42,252 nucleotides of DNA from Dawidia cretensis (GCF_018598175.1 NZ_JAHESE010000045.1:1-42252); one strand, 5' to 3'; shown: positions 1 to 9,165, counted from the stretch's first letter. The notes: a model not told the origin generated them from the sequence alone. Program-made: numbers and translations.

Positions 1-182
1 CAAGATCCGAGACCGGCGATGCGCATAACATCGTCGCGGTTGATGCGCATATTGTCCGCGAACTTTTTGCGGTTCCAGTGATAGAAGATCGAGATGTAGA
101 CAGCGAAATGCACGGATGTCATGTTGTCATCGTCTCCGAATACGTCACAGGCGCTTTTGAAGTGAAGGATAAAGTTTGGCAT
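1..182 (-). CDS. HTH-type small regulator-like protein, partial
   Basis: This minus-strand frame is open from the left edge to an ATG at 180-182, giving about 60 residues. They begin MPNFILHFKSACDVF and continue through NMTSVHFAVYISIFYHWNRK and RINRDDVMRIAGLGS. From memory this resembles small Bacteroidota proteins with a helix-turn-helix-like core (open with M-x-x-F-I-x-H-F, then a conserved ISRDEIM-type segment). They are usually annotated as transcriptional regulators. The C-terminal part lies outside the window. An in-frame ATG at 240-242 would add 20 residues, but family members usually start at the M-x-x-F methionine. It lies downstream of the hypothetical gene ending at 293 and is probably cotranscribed with it. 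The family call is from memory and moderate; that the frame is coding is likely. Confidence 0.55.
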   Translation of the reverse strand, partial: MPNFILHFKSACDVFGDDDNMTSVHFAVYISIFYHWNRKKFADNMRINRDDVMRIAGLGS

Positions 183-253
183 GGTTACGTGTGTAAGGTT
201 TGTTATAGGCCAAAGCAACGGTACAGGCTTTTGAAAGTCCATGGTGTTTCGCA

Positions 254-277
254 GGGGATTTCCCCGATTTCTCGGGG
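254..277 (-). promoter_or_regulatory. Overlapping alternative hairpins in a short intergenic gap
   Basis: Two perfect hairpins share the same C-run. GGGG (254-257) can pair with CCCC (262-265) around ATTT. Alternatively CCCCGA (262-267) can pair with TCGGGG (272-277) around a four-base loop. They are mutually exclusive and lie between the stop of the upstream gene (293) and the start of the HTH-type gene. The layout is compatible with attenuation or mRNA processing between the two cistrons, but function is unproven. Confidence 0.3.
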
Positions 278-292
278 GATGGGTTTTGGCCG

Positions 293-1543
293 TTAAACCG
301 AAGATTTTTCTTCATATTTTTTGATCTGGACTTTCAAGTGGCTCCCGAGCTTTTCCACATAGTGCAGAGCCTTGCGGCAGGCTTTCTCTTCGTTGAATGC
401 ACGGAGTATCGTTTCGGCCGAGACGCGTTTGCTGGGTGACGGGATCTGCGATATCCGTTCTGCCCGCTGTTTGTCATTGTCTCCCAGATGGATAACCCGC
501 AACTCATGCGCAGCGTTGGCGATCGCGCCGAATACGGCCGGGTGCATGTAGTGCGTTAGCGCGTTCGCTACCGACATGCCGTCGGGTATATCGTAGTCTT
601 CTGCATCTGAAGAACGCTGAAGAGCGCTAACAGCATTGTTTATCGGTAGCACGGGCGCCGTGGCGGCAATGAGCGCATCGAGCGATTCCATGATTTGTTG
701 GCGCACGCTGTGTTGATGAGGATCGGGATGCCAGGCTAACCGGGTGCTAGAGAAAGAAAGCACCAGCCGGCTTTTGTATTCGCGCAACCGCAATAGGCGG
801 GCTTCCGGTGACGTACAGGTTTCCAGTTGACCTTCCATCACCTCGAGACAATAGGTGACGAATGCCGGCTCATTGAAGTTATGGGCGACCAGCAGCCGCA
901 ATACGTCGCCATCACCCGTTGATTGCTGCTTTCCACCGGCAAGCGCTTGTAGTTCCTTTTTAAGCGCGCGCAGGTAGACAGCGTGATAGAATGTGATATA
1001 GTCTTTGTGCCGGAGTTCTTCAAACGGTTCGAGAACAATATCGATCAGGCGTGGACTGACATGCAAGGCTGCGAACCGATCGCGCAGGGCGACTAGGTCG
1101 CCTCCGAGCATCTGCTGGTACAGCATGCAGGCTGCCGGGGGTAAGAATAGTCCCGGATCGATCTGTCCATTAGCCAGGATCTCCACCGTATAATTCAACA
1201 GACTTTCCAGGCTTCGGTACAGATGCCGGCAAATGTCATCCGTCAACGTGCGGTGGGAGAGAGTACTATACAGCTGGATGGGCTGGGTATGTTCCAACAG
1301 GTGGCCTACCAGTTCCAGCACGGTGAGCTGGCGCAACGCGAGGTAGCGCGTGTGCGCATGCGCGTCGGCGTGGGCGAGATGTCCTTTATAAATCTCCTGA
1401 CGGACCTGGTAGAAGCGCTCGTCTATGACGGTGGCGAGCGTATCCGCGGAGGGCGATTCTTTCAGTATGACCGGCACCTCTACTGCAATAAACTTTTGTA
1501 GTGCCGCCAGGTGCTTGCCTGGTTCTTCTATAGCGTGTTCCAT
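293..1543 (-). CDS. Hypothetical protein, about 416 aa
   Basis: The protein is soluble and largely helical, with no signal peptide or membrane segment. A longer reading starts at a TTG at 1576; the ATG at 1541-1543 (MEHAIEEPGKHLAALQKF) is preferred. Visible segments include YITFYHAVYLRALKKELQAL and LVAHNFNEPAFVTYCLEVM in the middle and a charged C-terminus ending KVQIKKYEEKSSV. The HNFN-x-P-x-F-x-x-Y segment resembles, from memory, uncharacterised Bacteroidota proteins that lie beside small HTH proteins, which is the arrangement here. An RteC relationship was considered but the characteristic order of motifs is not there. It is followed after 50-110 bases by the partial HTH-type gene, so the two probably form one unit. 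No function is assigned. Confidence 0.6.
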   Translation of the reverse strand: MEHAIEEPGKHLAALQKFIAVEVPVILKESPSADTLATVIDERFYQVRQEIYKGHLAHADAHAHTRYLALRQLTVLELVGHLLEHTQPIQLYSTLSHRTLTDDICRHLYRSLESLLNYTVEILANGQIDPGLFLPPAACMLYQQMLGGDLVALRDRFAALHVSPRLIDIVLEPFEELRHKDYITFYHAVYLRALKKELQALAGGKQQSTGDGDVLRLLVAHNFNEPAFVTYCLEVMEGQLETCTSPEARLLRLREYKSRLVLSFSSTRLAWHPDPHQHSVRQQIMESLDALIAATAPVLPINNAVSALQRSSDAEDYDIPDGMSVANALTHYMHPAVFGAIANAAHELRVIHLGDNDKQRAERISQIPSPSKRVSAETILRAFNEEKACRKALHYVEKLGSHLKVQIKKYEEKSSV

Positions 1544-1743
1544 CGTTGGCTGGCGATTAACGGTAAATCCAAACAACGGCGACCAGGCGGTTTAACTTCC
1601 GGGTGATCAGCCGGGTAAGACGTAAAAAGTAAAAGCGGTAACGATGGGGTTATGTGCGGCGGGGGTACGGTGTCAATGCCGCAAAGAGATCATTACGAAG
1701 AGAAGAGGGGACAACGAAATAAATAAAAAATGGCCTCATGGCG

Positions 1744-1779
1744 TCTATGATTGAAGTTTAGGTGTCAGGCAATCATAGA
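1744..1779. repeat. Perfect 10-bp inverted repeat
   Basis: TCTATGATTG at 1744-1753 is exactly inverted as CAATCATAGA at 1770-1779, separated by 16 bases. It sits about 200 bases upstream of the 293-1543 gene in an AT-rich intergenic stretch. No T-run follows on either strand, so an operator or regulator site is as plausible as a terminator. Confidence 0.4.
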
Positions 1780-2220
1780 GGGGGTCTGTATACTATGTGA
1801 GGGGTAATATATAAAAAAAATTAAAATTTTTGGATGAAAGCACGAAAAACGTGCATGATTCAATAAACGACCGCGTCGTACCTCACCCCACGACACATCG
1901 TCAAGGATCGACTGCGCTGTTAAATTGCCCGCCTATGCCACGCGCTGATAAAAGTTTTTTTAAAAAAGTTTCCTGTTCATTTCCTGACAGTTTCCGAAAC
2001 GCCCGAATCACGATTTAATGCCCCCGCTGACAACGCGCATATTCCACGCAGCTGCTATGCCCAACCGATGCGCTAAGACGTACCGCCGGCCCCGTAGCCA
2101 ACGCTATACATATGTTTACTAGCTGCATGTTTAATCAGTCAAAGCATCCGTCTCCTCTTACGGTATGATTCCAAGCCCTTCCTGCAGTGGCTTAAGTTAA
2201 CCGAACGTGAGCGCATCCTC

Positions 2221-2508
2221 ATGATTTTACGAAACACTTTGCAGATAATGCGTGACAAGTTGATCTACGGTACAACGAAAATCGGTGACGTCCTCACTCG
2301 TTTTGGCGTAATCCCGGTCTTTTTTATTCCGAAAGACAAAATAATACGGCAATGTGAAGAAATTGTGATCATTTCTTTGCCCGAACACTTATACCACAAT
2401 CTTAAATCATGCTCTCAGTATTATAGAAGCTACTTAACTGCATGGGCACTCCGTCGGATATGGTTCCTACACAACACCAAATCCTCGAAAGAGAGCTATG
2501 AATCCTAA
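2221..2508 (+). CDS. Weak hypothetical ORF, 95 aa
   Basis: This ORF starts at an ATG (MILRNTLQIMRDKLIYGTTK) and has no family I recognise. The frame stays open upstream to about 2098, with readable sequence such as RYDSKPFLQWLKLTERERIL before the ATG. It could therefore be the 3' remnant of a longer decayed gene rather than a short intact one. It lies just upstream of the SusC gene, where a FecI/FecR pair is often found, but nothing in it supports a sigma or anti-sigma identity. Coding status is uncertain. Confidence 0.2.
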   Translation: MILRNTLQIMRDKLIYGTTKIGDVLTRFGVIPVFFIPKDKIIRQCEEIVIISLPEHLYHNLKSCSQYYRSYLTAWALRRIWFLHNTKSSKESYES

Positions 2509-2637
2509 AAGTGCCTGGTTAAGGCTTTTCTGCCGTACCTGATGGTTAAATACAGTTCGCGAAACCGAGACTACGAAAAGGCCGCAGCTTCAGGCTTTCG
2601 TCAGACAGATTTCATTTGTTTATCCAACCCTAATCCT

Positions 2638-5600
2638 ATGCATTTACATTTTACTCATTCGCAGAGGCGATTGACAATTCGCATTTTTGCAGTTTTGGTA
2701 CTATATCTTACGATGGGTTTACAATTACTAAACGCTAATGTCATCAGCACACCTATCGATATCGTAACCTTACAGCTAGCATCAGAACAACAGTTATTAA
2801 TAATGCCTCTGAAGCTGATTAAAGATCAAAATAACATGATGTTTTTTTTTCCTTCGCAATTGACTGCAAAAAATAACAGTTTGGATCTAACAAGGCGGAG
2901 TGAATGTGTACCTGAGCTTTTTACGACTGCATCTGTGAGCGAAAACGCCGTCAACTTTGAGCGGTTTAAAGAGAATCGGACCCCAACCTCTTTGAACAAT
3001 GGTAAAATTCAGTCGCAAATTGTGACAGGTAACGTGACAGATGCTGGGTCAAAAACTCCACTGGCGGGCGTGAGTGTTTTAATTAAGGGTACAGCAGATG
3101 GAACAACTACAGACGCAAACGGCGCCTTTTCTATTTCAGTGCAAAATACTGATGTGCTCATTTTTTCTTTTATCGGATTTACTACCGTTGCCGTTCCCGT
3201 CGTAAACAGAACAACAATTGATGTTTCTCTGGTAGAAACTGCTGAGGCACTGAAAGAAGTTGTGATTAATGCTGGATATTACGAAGTTACAGACCGCACC
3301 AAAACAAGCAACATTGGCAAAGTTAGTGCAGATGCTATCTCTAAGCAGCCGCTGAACAACATTATGGGTGGCTTGCAAGGCCGTCTTGCCGGCGTGTATG
3401 TGCAACAGCCTAGCGGCGTGCCAGGAGGTGGATTTAAAGTGGAGATTCGCGGTCGAAACAGTCTTAGGTTGAATGGAAATGACCCGCTTTACATTGTGGA
3501 CGGCGTGCCCTACACATCAACATCTATCAATCAGGTATTAGGTGCGCTGACAGACGGTGTCAATCCCCTGAATTTTATAAATCCCGCCGATGTCGAAAGC
3601 ATCGAGATATTAAAGGATGCAGATGCGACATCGATTTACGGATCAAGAGGTGCAAACGGTGTTGTGTTAATCACCACAAAAAAAGGCAAGCCGGGGCAGG
3701 TAAAGGTCGATGTGAATATGTACATTGGTTTCGGAACCGTGTCTCGCAAGATGGAATTACTGAACACGCAGCAATACCTAGAGCTAAGACGGGAAGCGTA
3801 TCGAAATGACGGCACCACGCCAGCGGGTAATGCCGCCCGGGACCTATTGCGCTGGGATACAACTCGGTACACGGATTGGCAAGATGAGCTTCTGGGGGGA
3901 ACAGCCAGAATGTCTAACGCACAGATATCCCTGTCGGGTGGTGCTAACAATACACAGTTTATGGTAGGGGTCGGTTATTTCAAAGAGACCACAGTGTTTC
4001 CTGGTGACTTTGACAACCGTAGGGTGTCGTCACACTTTACATTAAATCACGTTTCCGATAACAATAAGCTGAGGATTCAGTTCAAAGGGGAATACACCGA
4101 AGCGAAGAATACGCTTCCGGCAGATGACCTAACGGCGATTGCACTTTCATTGCCTCCGATTGCACCAAGTGTGTACAACGACGACGGTTCTCTGAATTGG
4201 CAGAGCAGTACTTGGACAAATCCGCTGAGGAACACGCAGATCACTTATATCAATAATTCTAATAATTTCCTGGCTAATCTGGTCTTAAGCTACGAATTGA
4301 TTAGAGGGCTGACTGTTAAACTGAACGGTGGCGTTACCAATGCAACATCGGGTGATCTTCAGCTAGCACCGACTACAGCGACAGACCCGGCTTTCAGTCC
4401 AACAGGCAACTCCGTGCAAGGAAATGGGAGTTTAAAGACTTGGATAATTGAGCCGCAGCTTGAATTCAGAAAAAAAATCGACGAGTCAAACGTATCTTTT
4501 TTAATTGGTTCAACTTTTCAGGAAAATATCAATGCAATCAGCTCGGTAATGGGATATGGTTATACCAGCAACGCATCCTTAAGAAATTTGCTTGCGGCGC
4601 CCCAGATCTATGTGTTGGCGTCGGATGAGACTCAATACAAATATCAGGCATGGTTCGCCCGGGTTAACTACAATTTTAAAGACAAGTATTTCATCAACGG
4701 TACATTCAGGCGCGATGGGTCGAGTAGGTTTGGTCCCGACAAGCGCTACGCGAATTTTGGTGCAGTTGGTGCCGGATGGATTTTTTCTGATGAGAGCTTC
4801 TTTGAAGCGGTGTATCCGGTGGTTAGCTATGGTAAGATGCGTGCTAGTTATGGGACCACAGGTAGTGACCGCATTCCCGATTATGGTTATATGGATACAT
4901 ATTCGAACACTATGTACACCTATGACGGTGTTCCCGGCCTTATCCCAACACGCCTGGTAAACCCTGACTATGCTTGGGAGTTGAATAAGAAGTTTGAAGT
5001 TGCCCTTGAACTAGGCTTTCTTCGCGATCGAATTTTTCTGAATACCTCCTGGTATCAAAATCGCTCATCCAATCAATTGGTAGGCTACGATCTGTCGGTC
5101 GTTACCGGTCAGCCAAGTGTACAATATAACCTTCCAGCTACTGTTCAGAACACCGGATTAGAGATTGAGTTGAATACCAGCAATGTAAATCGAGGCATCG
5201 TGAGCTGGTCTACGGCATTCAACTTAACTATTCCAAGAAATAAGTTGATTGAGTATCCTAACATCGATGCCTCCAGCTATGCCTCTAGCTACGTGGTTGG
5301 ACGTTCCTTGAATATCAGAAAAGTGTATAACTTTTTAGGCGTAGATCCAACGACCGGTGTTTATCAGTATGAGGACGTGGATGGGGACGGTCAGATCACA
5401 GCGGACAAAGACCGGAATACAATTGTGGAAGTAGGACAAAAATTTTATGGCGGTTTCCAAAACGTGTTGCGTGTCGGCAATATTGAGCTGGACTTTCTCT
5501 TTCAGTTCGTCAACCAACGAGGCGATAATGTTTTCTCTGCAGGCAACCTCGCGACGGCCCCTGGGCGTATAAACAATCAACCAGTTCAGGTGTTGGATCG

Positions 5601-5925
5601 CTGGCGCAATGAAGGAGATCGGACCGATATTCAAAAGTTTACTGCGTCCGGGAATTCTGCTGCGAGCGTTGCATATAGCAATGGGAAAAATTTCGGCGAG
5701 CAATCCATATCAGATGCGTCTTTTGTGCGCTTAAAGAATGTTTCTCTATCTTATAATTTGCCCACCTCGCTGCGCGATCGTCTGAAGTTGTCGAGTTGTC
5801 GATTTTATACACAATGTCAGAACGTGTTCACGATAACCAATTACAACGGCTTTGATCCTGAAAATATGAATATTAAACTGCCGTCTTTACGGGTATTTAC
5901 CGTCGGTATTCAAGCAGCATTTTAG
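2638..5925 (+). CDS. SusC/RagA-family TonB-linked outer membrane transporter (locus 1)
   Basis: An outer-membrane TonB-dependent transporter of about 1,095 residues that imports a substrate captured by its SusD partner. I chose the ATG at 2638 because MHLHFTHSQRRLTIRIFAVLVLYLTMG gives a normal signal peptide; the longer start at 2542 would put 32 unlikely residues in front. After the signal comes a degenerate STN-like region (about 36-90), then a CarboxypepD-regulatory-like beta-sandwich (about 128-205, with GVSVLIKGTADGTTTDANG). The plug follows (about 208-350), with GRLAGV, VEIRGRNSL, PLYIVDGVP and the hallmark EILKDADATSIYGSRGANGVV. The rest is the barrel. The VVINAGYY segment before the plug matches VVINGGYY in the second copy at 15784, and both receptors belong to one subfamily. 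The gene is followed 38 bases later by SusD and then a TlpA-like gene. No sigma/anti-sigma pair is adjacent. The substrate is unknown; peptides are inferred from context. Confidence 0.93.
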   Translation: MHLHFTHSQRRLTIRIFAVLVLYLTMGLQLLNANVISTPIDIVTLQLASEQQLLIMPLKLIKDQNNMMFFFPSQLTAKNNSLDLTRRSECVPELFTTASVSENAVNFERFKENRTPTSLNNGKIQSQIVTGNVTDAGSKTPLAGVSVLIKGTADGTTTDANGAFSISVQNTDVLIFSFIGFTTVAVPVVNRTTIDVSLVETAEALKEVVINAGYYEVTDRTKTSNIGKVSADAISKQPLNNIMGGLQGRLAGVYVQQPSGVPGGGFKVEIRGRNSLRLNGNDPLYIVDGVPYTSTSINQVLGALTDGVNPLNFINPADVESIEILKDADATSIYGSRGANGVVLITTKKGKPGQVKVDVNMYIGFGTVSRKMELLNTQQYLELRREAYRNDGTTPAGNAARDLLRWDTTRYTDWQDELLGGTARMSNAQISLSGGANNTQFMVGVGYFKETTVFPGDFDNRRVSSHFTLNHVSDNNKLRIQFKGEYTEAKNTLPADDLTAIALSLPPIAPSVYNDDGSLNWQSSTWTNPLRNTQITYINNSNNFLANLVLSYELIRGLTVKLNGGVTNATSGDLQLAPTTATDPAFSPTGNSVQGNGSLKTWIIEPQLEFRKKIDESNVSFLIGSTFQENINAISSVMGYGYTSNASLRNLLAAPQIYVLASDETQYKYQAWFARVNYNFKDKYFINGTFRRDGSSRFGPDKRYANFGAVGAGWIFSDESFFEAVYPVVSYGKMRASYGTTGSDRIPDYGYMDTYSNTMYTYDGVPGLIPTRLVNPDYAWELNKKFEVALELGFLRDRIFLNTSWYQNRSSNQLVGYDLSVVTGQPSVQYNLPATVQNTGLEIELNTSNVNRGIVSWSTAFNLTIPRNKLIEYPNIDASSYASSYVVGRSLNIRKVYNFLGVDPTTGVYQYEDVDGDGQITADKDRNTIVEVGQKFYGGFQNVLRVGNIELDFLFQFVNQRGDNVFSAGNLATAPGRINNQPVQVLDRWRNEGDRTDIQKFTASGNSAASVAYSNGKNFGEQSISDASFVRLKNVSLSYNLPTSLRDRLKLSSCRFYTQCQNVFTITNYNGFDPENMNIKLPSLRVFTVGIQAAF

Positions 5926-5963
5926 TTGTTGATGTTTAGCATGTATGTACATAAATAAAGTTT

Positions 5964-7340
5964 ATGAAATTAAAATCGGCCGTATTTTTAGTGTTTTGTT
6001 TTGCATTTTCTTGCAATGATTTTTTGGAGGTAGATGAGCCTGCTTCGCAAATTACCAGCGATATTGTATATGATAGCGATGATACGGCGCTGTCGGCTCT
6101 GGCTGGTGTTTATAGCGAAATGATGGGCAATGCATTATTCGCTGGTGGCGGGTTGGCGGGTATCTCGCTTATTTCCGGTATGTCGTCAGACGAATTTATC
6201 AATCATAGTGATGATATAGATCGGTCAGAATTTTATACCAATTCGTTACAAGCAACCAATTCCTTAGTCAGTAGCTTTTTCTGGGAGCCAATGTATAAAT
6301 ACATCTATTATTCTAATTCGATTTTAACAGGCCTGGAAAATAGCAACGTTTCCAAGACCGTAAGTGATAGAATTGAAGGCGAGGCCAAGTTTATTCGTGC
6401 TTTTTGTTACTTTTATCTGGTCAATCTCTTTGGCGAAGTCCCGATAGTTACTTCCATTGATTACCGGCAGAATAACACCGTAAAACGAAGTGCGGTTTAT
6501 GAAGTATACGATCAGATAATAGCTGATTTGTTGCAGGCCGAAAGTCTTCTTTCAGAGGACTATCCTACGGCGGAGCGGGTGCGCGCCAATAAATATACGG
6601 TAAAAGCTTTGCTGGCGCGTGTTTATTTGTATCAGCGAGATTGGGTGAAAGCAACTGAACAGTCTTCTGCCGTAATCGAGTCCGGCACTTATGCGCTTGA
6701 TACTGATTTAGATGTCGTTTTCTTAAATACTAGTCAAGAGGCCATCTGGCAGCTAAAACCTGTTGTTGCCGGTTTTAATACACTTGATGGAAATGTGTTC
6801 ATACTAGAGCAGACACCGTCCAATGTCTCCATTTCTGAATCACTAAAAAATGCCTTTGACGATGGTGATAGAAGGTTTGACCATTGGGTAGGTAGTTTTA
6901 ATGATGGCCAGGATACATATTACTTTCCCTTTAAGTATAAAATCAAAGTGGGCGAAGAACCGTTTGTTGAATATTCTATGGTCTTGAGACTCGCTGAACA
7001 GTATTTGATCCGCGCTGAGGCAAGATGGCACGAAGGCGATATAGATGGAGCGATTGCTGATCTTGATGTAATTCGGGAGCGGGCCGGTCTTTTAACGGTC
7101 AAAGAGGCGTTCCCCGGAATTTTAGATGATCAAATAATAGACCTGATTGATAAGGAAAGACAGGTTGAGCTCTTTTCGGAGTGGGGCCATCGCTGGTTAG
7201 ATCTCGGGAGACGTGAAACTATAGACGAAGTAATAGGGGCATACAAACCTGATGTGTGGCAGGTTACTGATAGGCTATACCCTATTCCTCAGTTAGAAAG
7301 AGAAAGAAATAGAAATTTGGGTCAGAATGACGGCTATTAG
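5964..7340 (+). CDS. SusD/RagB-family outer membrane lipoprotein (locus 1)
   Basis: A surface-exposed lipoprotein of 458 residues that caps the SusC channel and binds the substrate. The N-terminus MKLKSAVFLVFCFAFSC is a lipoprotein signal with the lipid-attachment cysteine at residue 17, followed by NDFLEVDEP, typical of SusD. The SusD core EAKFIRAFCYFYLVNLFGEVP and the C-terminal DLGRRETIDEV and YPIPQLERERN-type ending are clear. Length is normal for the family. It starts 38 bases after the SusC stop and is followed after about 20 bases by the TlpA-like gene, so the three genes read as one operon. Confidence 0.93.
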   Translation: MKLKSAVFLVFCFAFSCNDFLEVDEPASQITSDIVYDSDDTALSALAGVYSEMMGNALFAGGGLAGISLISGMSSDEFINHSDDIDRSEFYTNSLQATNSLVSSFFWEPMYKYIYYSNSILTGLENSNVSKTVSDRIEGEAKFIRAFCYFYLVNLFGEVPIVTSIDYRQNNTVKRSAVYEVYDQIIADLLQAESLLSEDYPTAERVRANKYTVKALLARVYLYQRDWVKATEQSSAVIESGTYALDTDLDVVFLNTSQEAIWQLKPVVAGFNTLDGNVFILEQTPSNVSISESLKNAFDDGDRRFDHWVGSFNDGQDTYYFPFKYKIKVGEEPFVEYSMVLRLAEQYLIRAEARWHEGDIDGAIADLDVIRERAGLLTVKEAFPGILDDQIIDLIDKERQVELFSEWGHRWLDLGRRETIDEVIGAYKPDVWQVTDRLYPIPQLERERNRNLGQNDGY

Positions 7341-7361
7341 TCGACAATTAAAATATTGATA

Positions 7362-8699
7362 GTGAAAAAAAATACATATCTTTTTTTCTTTTTCTGCTTG
7401 TTTGTGACAAATGTTAACAGTCAGGATCATGGCCGTTTTAGCATTAAATTAGCAGAAGAATGTCCCGAATTCGTTTTGCAAGACGTAAATTTTTATGACA
7501 AAACTACTGTGAAAGTAAGCGAATTCAGAGGTGAATGGCTGGTGCTTGATTTCTTTACAGTGGGTTGTGCGTCCTGCTTTGAAAGCTTGCCGAAGATCAA
7601 TAAATATCGATCAGACTACAAAGGCAAGGTTGAATTTATGATGATAGGCCTTGATGAACGGGGATTACGTCCGTTGTATGAAAAATTCAGAAAGAAACTC
7701 GATCTAAAATTGCCGGTGGCCTATGTTGAACGGGGCTTTTGGCAGAATTTTGATATCGTTGGTGTACCGCACGTCATCATCATTGATGAAAAAGGTCAAG
7801 TACGAGCGATCGTAAATGCAGTGTCAAAGGAGATCATCGATGCACTTATAGATGGCCACGATTTGGAGTTGATAAAAAAGAAGGGAGAGTATGAGCTGGA
7901 ACGCGCTGATTCTCTGTATAACTATACGAGACCCATTTTGGTGAACGGAAACGGTGGGCAGGATGCCGATTTTTTGTTCCGCTCTTTACTTATGAAGTGG
8001 GATGGGCAATTTTTTAGCGGTTTTAATCCCGATTGGGTGGAGCGAATACCCTCAGATTCGAATTTCGCACGGTTTGAGGTGGTGGCCTATGATTTGGCGA
8101 GGCTTTATCAGATCGCATATGGTGACACGGTCTATACCGCTCCTTATGACGTCCCAAATAGTTATGGGCGGTTCTGGCGGCGGCCTTTACTTGAGGTAGA
8201 GGATTCATCTGCTTTTATGTTTAATTATAACTCAACAAGAAACCTTTATAATTACAGTGTATCAGTACCACTCAAAATAGGTACTCGAAAAAAAATACAA
8301 TCCATCATGCGACGAGATCTCGATAGCTATTTTGGCTATGATGTGAGAGTGGAGGACAGGATGATGCCATTCTGGAAGCTTACTTGTGATGCGTCAGATG
8401 GTGAAAAATTGCGCGCGAGCGGTAAAAAATTCGAACACAAGCATCCAACCGCGCGAACGGATATTCGGCTGCTCAATGGTTCTATCGATGATCTGATTGG
8501 ACGGATGTATATGTATTTTCCCTTTCAGTATCCCATTATTGACAGTACGGGGATTGACCATAAGATCGACGTGTACGTGGAAGGATTAAGGTCTGATTTT
8601 GAAGATATGAGGAGAGGTCTTAGTAAGCAAGGCTTGAATTTGATTAAAGGCTACAAAAATATGAAAGTCGTTGTTATCAGAGATCGAAAAGACGTTTAA
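7362..8699 (+). CDS. TlpA-like thioredoxin-fold exported protein with extra C-terminal domain
   Basis: An exported thiol-disulfide protein of about 445 residues. After a signal peptide (YLFFFFCLFVTNVNSQ), residues about 28-165 form a TlpA/AhpC-like thioredoxin fold. It has WLVLDFFTVGCASCFES with the active-site pair C69-x-x-C72 and a cis-proline loop in FDIVGVPHVIIID. The remaining 270 residues match nothing I recognise and make the protein about three times longer than a simple TlpA. No ATG is available: candidates are TTG at 7356 and GTG at 7362, and GTG gives a standard VKKN signal start. It lies third in the SusC-SusD operon, in the position occupied by an M16 peptidase in the second locus. 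A redox role on cysteine-containing peptides is plausible, since the convergent genes encode such proteins, but this is inference. Confidence 0.82.
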   Translation: MKKNTYLFFFFCLFVTNVNSQDHGRFSIKLAEECPEFVLQDVNFYDKTTVKVSEFRGEWLVLDFFTVGCASCFESLPKINKYRSDYKGKVEFMMIGLDERGLRPLYEKFRKKLDLKLPVAYVERGFWQNFDIVGVPHVIIIDEKGQVRAIVNAVSKEIIDALIDGHDLELIKKKGEYELERADSLYNYTRPILVNGNGGQDADFLFRSLLMKWDGQFFSGFNPDWVERIPSDSNFARFEVVAYDLARLYQIAYGDTVYTAPYDVPNSYGRFWRRPLLEVEDSSAFMFNYNSTRNLYNYSVSVPLKIGTRKKIQSIMRRDLDSYFGYDVRVEDRMMPFWKLTCDASDGEKLRASGKKFEHKHPTARTDIRLLNGSIDDLIGRMYMYFPFQYPIIDSTGIDHKIDVYVEGLRSDFEDMRRGLSKQGLNLIKGYKNMKVVVIRDRKDV

Positions 8700-8795
8700 G
8701 AGCATACAGTTTTGCTAAAACACTCGTGAATTGCAGTATAAGATCAATTGCACAATATGTTTGTCGTTGATTTAATCCCATTCGGCTCCAAGCGA

Positions 8796-9059
8796 CTAGG
8801 GACGACCGAGGCGATTCGATACTTTTTGATCTTTAGCTTCGATTATCGTCGTATATAGAAAGTGATCTTTTTCATCAATTGTTACTGTACATGCGGTTTC
8901 GGGATATTTCCTACACTCATCGTATACTACAGATATAGCGGTAATTACTCCATCCACATTGGCATATGCAGTTTGGATATGGAAACTCTTGTAGGCGACG
9001 CCGCTTATAGCGGCTAGGGAAAATGCAAGAGTTGATAAAAGAACTTGGACTCTATTCAT
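8796..9059 (-). CDS. Small exported Cys-pair protein, DUF6520-like (family A, divergent)
   Basis: An 87-residue protein with an N-terminal hydrophobic export segment (VQVLLSTLAFSLAAISGVAY), then the AYAN-VDGVIT block shared with the 9166 gene. Two cysteines follow at 49 and 57, and the tail is NRLGRP. It is the most divergent of the three family A members, but keeps the leader layout, the cysteine spacing (seven residues between) and the NRL-x-x-P ending. Small Bacteroidota proteins with this plan are, from memory, annotated DUF6520. It is last in the minus-strand unit that includes the MauE-like gene, downstream of a strong hairpin at 9118-9150, and converges on the TlpA-like gene. No function is known. 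Confidence 0.7.
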   Translation of the reverse strand: MNRVQVLLSTLAFSLAAISGVAYKSFHIQTAYANVDGVITAISVVYDECRKYPETACTVTIDEKDHFLYTTIIEAKDQKVSNRLGRP

Positions 9060-9117
9060 GGAGATATGCCGATATTCTGCTACTTAGAGAGGCTTAGTAT
9101 TGTCTGGTAATCAAATA

Positions 9118-9150
9118 TTAGCGGTCCCGTTATATCAACGGGACCGCTAA
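9118..9150 (-). terminator. Perfect 14-bp stem-loop after the 9166-9426 gene
   Basis: TTAGCGGTCCCGTT at 9118-9131 is exactly complementary to AACGGGACCGCTAA at 9137-9150, with a five-base loop. It lies 15 bases beyond the stop of the small exported protein gene on the minus strand. The T-tract after it is weak (TATTTGATT), so it may act as a partial terminator or an mRNA-stabilising 3' end before the last gene. Confidence 0.7.
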
Positions 9151-9165
9151 ACAACATATTATCGA

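Larger units (their letters stand above)
1577..2637. other. Long intergenic region before the first SusC gene
   Basis: About 1.06 kb with no confidently recognised gene. It contains the 10-bp inverted repeat at 1744-1779, an A/T-rich run at 1805-1830, a small GCACG/CGTGC hairpin at 1840-1854 and one weak plus-strand ORF (2221-2508). The promoter of the SusC-SusD-TlpA unit should lie here, but I could not pick out a convincing Bacteroidota -33/-7 pair. Confidence 0.4.

Noticed and set aside
293-1543. RteC-type regulator of a conjugative element
   Set aside because: The helical pattern is suggestive, but the characteristic order of RteC motifs is missing and no transfer genes are in view.
1830-2018. 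62-codon plus-strand ORF
   Set aside because: Proline/threonine-rich translation without family match in a region that otherwise looks intergenic.
2221-2508. ECF sigma or FecR gene for locus 1
   Set aside because: The position is right but neither sigma region 2/4 patterns nor FecR/DUF4974 features can be seen.
2542-2637. Earlier start for the first SusC
   Set aside because: It would place 32 residues before a complete signal peptide; the start at 2638 also has the leader string shared with the second SusC.
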